A DNA stretch of 6,291 nt, taken from NCBI GenBank assembly GCA_031268545.1, contig JAIRXD010000022.1:1-6291 (forward strand). The letters are read 5' to 3'. The notes below the pieces were generated by a model. It was not told where the DNA came from. It searched no databases and saw only the letters and a list, made by a program, of their open reading frames with translations. This document shows, piece after piece, positions 1 to 6,291 of this stretch. This stretch comes from Puniceicoccales bacterium (GTDB lineage: Bacteria; Verrucomicrobiota; Verrucomicrobiia; Opitutales; LL51). Within the stretch, counting starts at the first letter, position 1. Each line of letters begins with the position of its first letter. Position numbers and translations under genes: made by a program.

Positions 1-2
1 AT

Positions 3-125
3 TCCAATACTGTCACTAAAGTAAATTATACCGAAGGGAAAAAAAAGAAAAATAAAAAGAGCGATAAAAATAGCAAAAAGAGCAATAGAAAAGATAAAAA
101 TAACAAAAAGAGAAAGAAGTCCTAG
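3..125 (+). CDS. C-terminal lysine-rich tail of an unidentified protein (5' end outside window)
   Basis: The third forward frame is open from the left edge to a TAG at 123-125, giving 40 codons of a protein that starts upstream; the other two forward frames stop within the first 24 bases. The visible part begins SNTVTKVNYTEG and then becomes a basic tail made almost only of Lys, Asn, Ser, Asp and Arg. The tail is built from imperfect repeats: AAAAAGAGC occurs at 54-62 and 75-83 and nearly again at 105-113, and GATAAAAATAGC at 63-74 recurs with one change at 93-104. All offsets are multiples of three, as expected for a coding repeat. Such tails occur on RNA-binding proteins such as ribonuclease R, DEAD-box helicases and some ribosome-associated factors, but nothing here identifies the family. 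A non-coding A-rich stretch cannot be fully excluded. Confidence 0.5.
   Translation, partial: SNTVTKVNYTEGKKKKNKKSDKNSKKSNRKDKNNKKRKKS
54..113 (+). repeat. Imperfect in-frame A-rich repeats in the lysine tail
   Basis: The 9-mer AAAAAGAGC appears at 54-62 and 75-83 and, with its last base changed, at 105-113. The 12-mer GATAAAAATAGC at 63-74 returns as GATAAAAATAAC at 93-104. Spacings of 21 and 30 bases keep the reading frame, so the encoded tail repeats as KKS-DKNS-KKS-(NRK)-DKNN-KKR. This looks like slippage expansion of a disordered basic tail. Confidence 0.5.
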
Positions 126-130
126 GATAG
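119..130 (+). repeat. 12-bp direct repeat, copy 1
   Basis: GTCCTAGGATAG occurs here and again exactly at 241-252, with 122 bases between the starts. This copy contains the TAG stop (123-125) of the lysine-rich reading frame and the palindrome CCTAGG. The flanking bases differ between copies, so the identity is limited to the 12-mer. The two copies bracket the hairpin at 166-199. Confidence 0.55.
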
Positions 131-165
131 GCTAATCTAGGCGTAGGTAGTTTATCGAATTCATT

Positions 166-199
166 ATTCTGCAGGCTATAGATATATGGCTTGCAGAAT
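166..199 (+). terminator. 15-bp hairpin, possible terminator or 3' RNA element
   Basis: The left arm at 166-180 (ATTCTGCAGGCTATA) pairs with the right arm at 185-199 (TATGGCTTGCAGAAT) around a four-base GATA loop. All 15 positions pair in the forward-strand RNA, counting two G-U wobbles (G174 with T191 and T177 with G188). In reverse-strand RNA those two positions become C-A and A-C mismatches, so the structure favours forward transcription, that is, the 3' end of the lysine-tail gene 41 bases upstream. No U-tract follows (GGTTTATATGG), so it is not a classical intrinsic terminator. It may instead protect the 3' end or be a processing site. Confidence 0.4.
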
Positions 200-240
200 G
201 GTTTATATGGATAAGGCTAGTCATCATTAATGCTTAGTGT

Positions 241-252
241 GTCCTAGGATAG
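241..252 (+). repeat. 12-bp direct repeat, copy 2
   Basis: This is the second exact copy of GTCCTAGGATAG, the first being at 119-130. It lies in non-coding sequence 42 bases after the hairpin at 166-199. No terminal inverted repeats or transposase are present between the copies, so they are not the target duplication of an intact element. Confidence 0.55.
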
Positions 253-416
253 TGGGGTAGAACTGGGGTGTGCTGCTGGATTTCATCGAAAAGCTAGTAA
301 AAGTGGTGATAGGATTAATTGTTTTAATTTTTATTAGGAAAGTATGCGCCCTGGGGTTTCCATCGATGTATTGGTGGATTATTATTAATAAATTCATGAA
401 AATATCTAGGAAAATA

Positions 417-446
417 TTGACAAAACCCACCGCAGCCATTTATTAA
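417..446 (+). promoter_or_regulatory. Sigma70-type promoter for tRNA-Asn
   Basis: A perfect -35 box TTGACA lies at 417-422. After an 18-base spacer comes TATTAA at 441-446, which matches four of six bases of the -10 consensus. Transcription would begin near 453, about eight bases before the mature 5' end of the tRNA at 461. This leaves a short leader for RNase P to remove. Position, strand and the perfect -35 box make this the best-supported promoter in the window. Confidence 0.65.
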
Positions 447-460
447 AAAAACCGTGATAT

Positions 461-535
<75 letters not shown>

Positions 536-544
536 GAAAATTTA

Positions 545-1459
545 TCAGCGGGTCTCTAAGGTCTTGCCTACGAGGATGGATTCTCTTATTTGATCTGCCA
601 GTGATGATAGATTACCAGGGGAGCTGGGGATGAATATCACATTGGACTTGGAGCTTCCGGCTATTTCTTTCAACGTATCTATGTATTGTATTAATAAGAC
701 CATTTCCATCACGTCTTTCTGGCTCAACTCAGGTATTTGCCTTACAAATTCTTCGACGGAATCCTTCAATCCGGTCACTATGGCGTGTCTTTGTCCGGCC
801 AACCCCTTGCCATGGAGTACCGAAGATTCAGCTTCGGCTTCGGCATGTTTTACCTTTAATATTTTTTCAGCTTCACCTTTTTCCGAAGCTGCCACCCGTG
901 TCCGTTGGGCGGCATTTATCTCATTCATTGCTGACTTAACATTTGCTGCCGGAGCTATATCTGTTACAAGTGCCTTTACTATTTCGTAACCAAACTCGGC
1001 CATCGTTTCCGATAGTTCGACCTTTACCGCATCAGCTATATCATCTTTTTTAGCAAACACATCATCCAGGGATATTTTCGGGACTTGTGCTCTAACAACG
1101 TCAAACACAAAGGCCTCTATCTGATGCTTGGTGTTTTGCAGTATATAAAATGCTTCGTAGATTTTTCCTGTCAGGACACGATACTGAACCGAAACGAGTA
1201 TATTTATAAAAACATTATCCTGGGTTTTTGTCTCCACATTTACATCAAGCTGGGTTATTCGCATGGATAGTCTCGTTCGAATGGTGTCGACTATTGGTAT
1301 TTTGAATTGAAGGCCCGGATAGGCTATCCGATTAAATTTTCCGAACCTTTCGATTACTGCGCAGGTTTGTTGCTCGACAGTAAATATGGTCGAAGATATA
1401 ACCGTGAATGTCCCGATTATCAATATGATAATAATCATAAAAATAGCAAATGCATCCAT
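545..1459 (-). CDS. SPFH/stomatin-family membrane protein, HIR-like
   Basis: This 304-residue protein starts with a hydrophobic segment (about residues 5-26) that should anchor it in the cytoplasmic membrane, followed by an SPFH/Band 7 domain from about residue 27 to 190. An Ala/Glu/Lys-rich helix (about 180-215, containing EKGEAEKILKVKHAEAEAE) is the usual oligomerising coiled coil. Several stretches closely recall plant hypersensitive-induced-reaction (HIR) proteins as I remember them: QLDVNVETKTQDNVF (70-84), FDVVRAQVPK (119-128), MNEINAAQRTRVAASEK (178-194), QKDVMEMVLLIQYIDTLKEI (247-266) and the IFIPSSPG end (275-282). Family members form ring or cage scaffolds organising membrane domains and proteases; the role here is unknown. 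ATG at 1459 is chosen because it gives the complete membrane segment and lies eight bases after a TATAAT box. It is the last gene of the minus-strand cluster, 36 bases after ispD. Confidence 0.9.
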   Translation of the reverse strand: MDAFAIFMIIIILIIGTFTVISSTIFTVEQQTCAVIERFGKFNRIAYPGLQFKIPIVDTIRTRLSMRITQLDVNVETKTQDNVFINILVSVQYRVLTGKIYEAFYILQNTKHQIEAFVFDVVRAQVPKISLDDVFAKKDDIADAVKVELSETMAEFGYEIVKALVTDIAPAANVKSAMNEINAAQRTRVAASEKGEAEKILKVKHAEAEAESSVLHGKGLAGQRHAIVTGLKDSVEEFVRQIPELSQKDVMEMVLLIQYIDTLKEIAGSSKSNVIFIPSSPGNLSSLADQIRESILVGKTLETR

Positions 1460-1467
1460 AGCCGCAA

Positions 1468-1495
1468 ATTATAACTATTTATAGACTGTAATCAA
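1468..1495 (-). promoter_or_regulatory. Candidate promoter for the SPFH gene, leaderless-type spacing
   Basis: On the minus strand TTGATT (1490-1495, four of six -35 matches) is followed after 16 bases by a perfect TATAAT (1468-1473). Only eight bases then remain before the ATG at 1459, so initiation at normal spacing would leave a leader of zero to two bases. The -35 box directly abuts the ispD stop codon. AT-rich spacers produce chance -10 boxes, so this is a candidate only. Confidence 0.45.
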
Positions 1496-3777
<2,282 letters not shown>

Positions 3778-3790
3778 CTAAGAACACATT

Positions 3791-3819
3791 AAGATAAATG
3801 AGACCAGCTTCGAGTTCAA
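3791..3819 (-). promoter_or_regulatory. Candidate promoter for pyrG
   Basis: On the minus strand TTGAAC (3814-3819) and TATCTT (3791-3796) are separated by 17 bases; each matches four of six consensus bases. Initiation would fall about six bases before the pyrG ATG. It sits in the 70-base gap after the oxidoreductase gene, the widest spacer in the minus-strand cluster. I see no attenuator-like C-run or hairpin-plus-U-tract of the kind that controls some pyrG genes. Confidence 0.3.
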
Positions 3820-3847
3820 GCCCAAAGTGCTTTACTTTCGATGAATT

Positions 3848-4480
3848 CTAGAATTTGGACAAAATGTGGCTATTTACAATGGATACGCCGCTCAACATTG
3901 CACCAACTATGCCGAGAAATCCCTGGTCTGTACCGCATAGATACAAATTTTCAATCGGCAATAATCCGCTGTAAATCTTATTGGGAGAGCCATATATTGC
4001 GCCATTTTGATGGCCAGTGAACCGTTCGATGGTAAGCGGTGTGAAAAAATCAGTGTCCAGAATTTTTTTTTGAAAAGATGGCAGATCGAGGACTTTGCGG
4101 CCACGGGTTAAAACACTTAATGCTTTGGTGATTAAGATATTAAAATGCTTGGACTTGTTTTTATCATAGTCATTGATTGGTGCTGCTTTCCAGGCATCAT
4201 AGTTGGCTAAAGAGGTCACGCGTAGCATGCCTTCGTTGAGCTTTAAATCATTCTTGTAGTTATAGTTATTGGGCAAACAGATCACACCGGAGGATGGATC
4301 CGCCATGGTCGGTGGTGTCCGGTATCCGAAGCGATCTTTTTCGTCGAAAAAAATTATGGTTTCATCCCAGTCAAAATCCGATGGTTGGCCATCGAATACC
4401 GCAATGGCTTCGCAGAAAGAAAGTTTTCCGATTTTATTATCGTTGGGCTCGATTGAATGACATAGCCTCATCGTCTCCAC
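3848..4480 (-). CDS. C-terminal part of the frameshifted oxidoreductase
   Basis: From its first Met this frame gives 210 residues, equal to residues 266-475 of the restored protein. The Met at 4480 is internal (GHVETMRL) and not a likely true start; the frame stays open upstream to 4576, where a TGA within the shifted reading closes it. Conserved family blocks are TPLTIERFTGHQNGAIYG (147-164) and the FAD-contacting end NLYLCGTDQG (178-187) followed by FLGIVGAMLSGV (188-199), typical of CrtISO/RetSat-like proteins. It contains a second long tract, nine A (4063-4071) in codons for QKKI, that leaves the frame intact. Alone it lacks the GxGxxG motif and should not bind FAD productively. Confidence 0.75.
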   Translation of the reverse strand: METMRLCHSIEPNDNKIGKLSFCEAIAVFDGQPSDFDWDETIIFFDEKDRFGYRTPPTMADPSSGVICLPNNYNYKNDLKLNEGMLRVTSLANYDAWKAAPINDYDKNKSKHFNILITKALSVLTRGRKVLDLPSFQKKILDTDFFTPLTIERFTGHQNGAIYGSPNKIYSGLLPIENLYLCGTDQGFLGIVGAMLSGVSIVNSHILSKF

Positions 4481-4529
4481 ATGTCCGATGGTCGAAATTA
4501 TATGATCAGCTTCGATGAGCCTATCATTA

Positions 4530-5276
4530 TCAAGAACTACACCACTGGCCTTGCCATTTGTCGTTTCTATTTTTTTTCACCGCACAGCGGAGTTTTTTTT
4601 CGCCCCCAAGTTCACTGAATTTTGTTATAAGTAGCTGGAGTATTTTTTTTATGCCATCGAAGGGCCGTGCGAAGCCTTCGAGAAATATGGAGCGGAACAT
4701 GATCACAAATTGTCGCCAATCCATATCATCTTCTCTCGCACTGCCATAGTAGGATGTGGGCAATAGGAGAATGTCTTCCAATTCTCGATTATTAAGTACC
4801 TGAGAGAGTATGCCGTGGGCCGAGATATATTCCGATGTTGTGGTGAAAGGATTATATTCTTTGATCATTTCGACCAATTTTTTAAACCTGTCCATGGCCT
4901 GGGGAAATAGCCGAGAGATCTCAGACTCCAGCAGTGAAAAATCATTATTGAATTTAACGACCAATTGATTGAGTAATATTTTTGATGATTTTTGCTCACT
5001 TAATTCCAGGCTGTCGTGGGATAACCTGAGCTGTCGCAACAACTTAGTCAATGGTGAACCGGTGATGCCTTTTTTTACAAAATTCGTTATGGCATGTAAT
5101 CCCACATCTATCCTTCGGCCAAGTCGGCTGTAAAAACTATTGAGCCCACCGATAACGTAATGTTTTTCGAGCAGTAGAACCTTTTTGCCAAATTGGGCCA
5201 GCCTTATCCCTGCGGCAAGACCAGAGAGGCCAGCACCTATGATAATTGAGTCATATTTATCCGAAATAGCAGACAT
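4530..5276 (-). CDS. N-terminal part of the frameshifted oxidoreductase
   Basis: This frame encodes 248 residues, of which about the first 235 belong to the gene and the rest (NRNDKWQGQWCSS) are out-of-frame translation after the A8 tract. It opens with a Rossmann dinucleotide-binding motif, SIIIGAGLSGLAAG (10-23), with GAGLSG at 14-19 and Glu37 in LLLEKH, where the acid should hold the FAD ribose. GGLNSFYSRLGRRIDVG (43-59) follows, the second conserved block of the family. The middle (about 80-220) is poorly conserved and probably forms the substrate domain. The ATG at 5276 is the first in frame after the recJ stop and places the FAD motif at the usual distance from the N-terminus. If translated alone, it would make a FAD domain without the C-terminal lid. 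Confidence 0.8.
   Translation of the reverse strand: MSAISDKYDSIIIGAGLSGLAAGIRLAQFGKKVLLLEKHYVIGGLNSFYSRLGRRIDVGLHAITNFVKKGITGSPLTKLLRQLRLSHDSLELSEQKSSKILLNQLVVKFNNDFSLLESEISRLFPQAMDRFKKLVEMIKEYNPFTTTSEYISAHGILSQVLNNRELEDILLLPTSYYGSAREDDMDWRQFVIMFRSIFLEGFARPFDGIKKILQLLITKFSELGGEKKLRCAVKKNRNDKWQGQWCSS
4570..4577 (-). other. A8 tract: frameshift or slippage site
   Basis: The coding strand reads GTG followed by eight A and then TAGAAACG. In the upstream frame this gives V-K-K-N and a stop 13 codons after the last valid residue. With seven A it gives V-K-K-I-E-T-T and runs on to the natural C-terminus. Another eight-base run lies 15 bases upstream (4593-4600, codons for EKK) but is in frame, and the residues between the runs (LRCAV) fit the upstream frame. 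Confidence 0.8.
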
Positions 5277-5283
5277 CTGTATA

Positions 5284-5312
5284 ATTATCTAAATTTTTGC
5301 TAAAATTTGCAA
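5284..5312 (-). promoter_or_regulatory. Candidate promoter for the oxidoreductase gene, leaderless-type spacing
   Basis: On the minus strand TTGCAA (5307-5312, four of six) is followed after 17 bases by GATAAT (5284-5289, five of six). Seven bases separate the -10 box from the ATG at 5276, so initiation at normal spacing would start the mRNA at or one base before the start codon. The element fills the 39-base gap after recJ. The gap is very AT-rich, which raises the chance of a false match. Confidence 0.35.
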
Positions 5313-5315
5313 ATA

Positions 5316-6291
5316 TTATTTAACATATTGCCAATCGATGAGGGTGAGTTGGACTCGGATTGAATTATTCCAGTTATCCGGGCCAATCTTGACGAGCATA
5401 TCGAAGGGTTCATTTATCCTGGGCATGTTATTTATCATGTTCCAGGCAATACAGTTAATACATAAATTATTTCGGCCAAATAGGCTGAATTTGAAGTGAT
5501 TTTTATTTAGGCCAAAAACTTCTGGATTTGTCATGGATATATTTCTCAGACAAAAAATTGGCTCGTCATTTTTCTGACCATAGGGTTGTAGTCGATCCAG
5601 CTCCAGTATAAAATCATTGCACAATTGCTTTGGGGTTAACTCACATGCCACATCTATGGCCACCTCTACGTCATCCAGTTGATAGTCAGCTATAGCACTG
5701 CAGAAGTCATCGCGAAATTGATCTATTTTTTCTGTTGTTAGGGATATGCCGACAGCGAAGGCATGACCACCCCAGGCTTCGATATTTTTTTGACATTTTG
5801 AAACTATATCCATGAGGTTGTAGGGATGGATGCTGCGGCCGGAACCTTTGGCCAGACCACGTTCTTTTCCTAAAACAATACATGGTTTATTGTAATCCCG
5901 GCTGAGTCTTCCGGATACGATGCCCACCACACCTGAGTGCCAATTTTCATTATAGAGGACAATGCCCGGAGCATTTTGATAATTTGTATCGACTATTTTG
6001 GAGGCTTGGATGATGATTTCGTGCTCTATTTTTTGCCTCTCTCGGTTCATTATTTCCAGGGTTGCCGCCAATTTTTTTGCCAATTTTTTGTCATTGGATA
6101 ACAGCAATTCCACCGGCAGTGATGCATCGGCCAGTCTCCCGCAGACATTTATCCTTGGAGCTAACTTGAATGAAACATCTGCGGCATTCAATTTATCTTT
6201 GTTTCTGATACCGGATTCGAGGCAAAGTGCGGCCAGGCCAGGCCTTTTTTTCACCGTAAGATTTTCCAGACCAAATTTTGTAAAAATTCTG
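5316..6291 (-). CDS. recJ: Single-stranded-DNA-specific exonuclease RecJ, C-terminal part
   Basis: RecJ is the 5'-3' single-strand DNA exonuclease of recombinational and mismatch repair. The frame is open through the right edge; the GTG at 6252-6254 is an internal Val, because the 12 codons before it (RIFTKFGLENLT) continue the family pattern. About 324 residues of an expected 550-600 are visible. Counting from that Val, the blocks are RPGLAAL (4-10), FKLAPRINVCGRL (29-41, family form PRINAxGR), WHSGVVGIVSGRL (105-117), KGSGRSI (136-142) and GGHAFAVG (162-169) of the DHHA1 domain. They are followed by LQPYGQKNDEPIF (222-234) of the C-terminal OB-fold-like domain. The metal-binding DHH motifs lie outside the window, so completeness of the active site cannot be judged. 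It is the first visible gene of the minus-strand cluster and ends with TAA at 5316. Confidence 0.93.
   Translation of the reverse strand, partial: RIFTKFGLENLTVKKRPGLAALCLESGIRNKDKLNAADVSFKLAPRINVCGRLADASLPVELLLSNDKKLAKKLAATLEIMNRERQKIEHEIIIQASKIVDTNYQNAPGIVLYNENWHSGVVGIVSGRLSRDYNKPCIVLGKERGLAKGSGRSIHPYNLMDIVSKCQKNIEAWGGHAFAVGISLTTEKIDQFRDDFCSAIADYQLDDVEVAIDVACELTPKQLCNDFILELDRLQPYGQKNDEPIFCLRNISMTNPEVFGLNKNHFKFSLFGRNNLCINCIAWNMINNMPRINEPFDMLVKIGPDNWNNSIRVQLTLIDWQYVK

Larger units (their letters stand above)
126..416. other. Non-coding stretch between the lysine-tail gene and the tRNA promoter
   Basis: No convincing gene is seen here. The forward strand is full of TAG and TAA stops in every frame. 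The only long reverse frame (227-439, 70 codons) starts inside the tRNA promoter, has no ribosome-binding motif and resembles no family I know, so I treat it as chance. The stretch holds the second copy of the 12-mer (241-252) and a 15-bp hairpin (166-199). It also holds a weak stem-loop of about 6 bp at 121-141 (CCTAGG against TCTAGG, one G-U pair) over the preceding stop codon. Confidence 0.5.
3848..5276 (-). pseudogene. Carotenoid isomerase/RetSat-like FAD-dependent oxidoreductase, frameshifted in an A8 run
   Basis: Two open frames form one gene interrupted by a single-base shift. The upstream frame (5276-4530) carries the FAD-binding N-terminus. The downstream frame is open from 4576 to 3848 and carries the conserved C-terminus. 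Removing one A from the A8 tract on the coding strand (4570-4577) joins them into a 475-residue protein, a typical length for the CrtI/CrtISO/RetSat group. The joined sequence reads VKKIETTNGKASGVVLDN and then ADHIISTIGHVETMRL, which is how this family continues after the FAD domain. Members desaturate, isomerise or saturate polyenes such as carotenoids or retinol; the substrate here is unknown. There is no other stop in 475 codons, so the break is recent, is a sequencing error, or is rescued by slippage. It lies between recJ and pyrG, with 39 and 70 bases between genes. Confidence 0.85.

Noticed and set aside
54..113. CRISPR-like or mobile-element repeat reading of the A-rich units
   Set aside because: The units are short, imperfect, in reading frame and without unique spacers, so a coding lysine repeat explains them better.
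121..141. Small stem-loop over the stop codon of the lysine-tail gene
   Set aside because: About six pairs with a nine-base loop is within chance for repetitive CTAG-rich sequence; mentioned but not listed as a feature.
227..439. 70-codon reverse frame starting MAAVGFVNIF
   Set aside because: It starts inside the tRNA promoter, has no initiation signal or recognisable family, and lies in stop-rich intergenic DNA. A small membrane peptide cannot be excluded, but support is too thin to list it as a gene.
630..989. 119-codon forward frame opposite the SPFH gene
   Set aside because: It is antisense to a well-conserved protein; its composition is explained as the complement of the SPFH codons.
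4593..4600. The upstream A8 run as the frameshift position
   Set aside because: The residues between the two runs (LRCAV) fit the upstream frame, and the family-like continuation resumes only after the second run at 4570-4577.
6252..6254. GTG as the recJ start codon
   Set aside because: The frame continues open to the window edge with RecJ-like sequence upstream, and the catalytic DHH part must lie before it.

Overview
The window is bacterial chromosomal DNA, moderately AT-rich, with ordinary housekeeping genes and one broken or recoded gene. The source organism cannot be fixed from sequence alone. The CTP synthase N-terminus and the lack of Shine-Dalgarno motifs would fit something in the Verrucomicrobiota/PVC area, but that is a weak inference from memory. 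Long A/T homopolymers inside genes (up to nine A in the coding strand of pyrG) also recall AT-drifted, possibly host-associated genomes.

Layout. Positions 3-125 (+) hold the lysine-rich C-terminal tail of a protein that begins outside the window. Positions 126-460 have no convincing gene; they carry a repeated 12-mer, a 15-bp hairpin and a good sigma70-type promoter. That promoter drives a tRNA-Asn(GTT) gene at 461-535 (+). From 545 to the right edge everything is on the minus strand. In transcription order it runs: recJ (3' part only), a FAD-dependent carotenoid isomerase/RetSat-like oxidoreductase split by a one-base frameshift in an A8 run, pyrG, ispD, and an SPFH/stomatin protein of the HIR type. 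Gaps between these genes are 39, 70, -4 and 36 bases.

How the genes fit together. PyrG makes CTP, and IspD uses CTP in the methylerythritol phosphate pathway to isoprenoid precursors; the two reading frames overlap by ATGA and are probably translationally coupled. The oxidoreductase belongs to a family acting on polyenes or retinoid-like lipids, so an isoprenoid link to IspD is conceivable but unproven. RecJ (single-strand DNA exonuclease) and the SPFH membrane scaffold have no evident pathway link to the others. Candidate promoters sit directly in front of the oxidoreductase, pyrG and SPFH genes, with -10 boxes only 7-13 bases from the ATG and no ribosome-binding motif. This suggests very short-leader or leaderless mRNAs rather than one simple operon.

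I see no CRISPR array, insertion sequence, phage gene or clear novel multi-gene system. The points most worth a second look are the A8 frameshift, the leaderless-style starts and the HIR-like SPFH protein.
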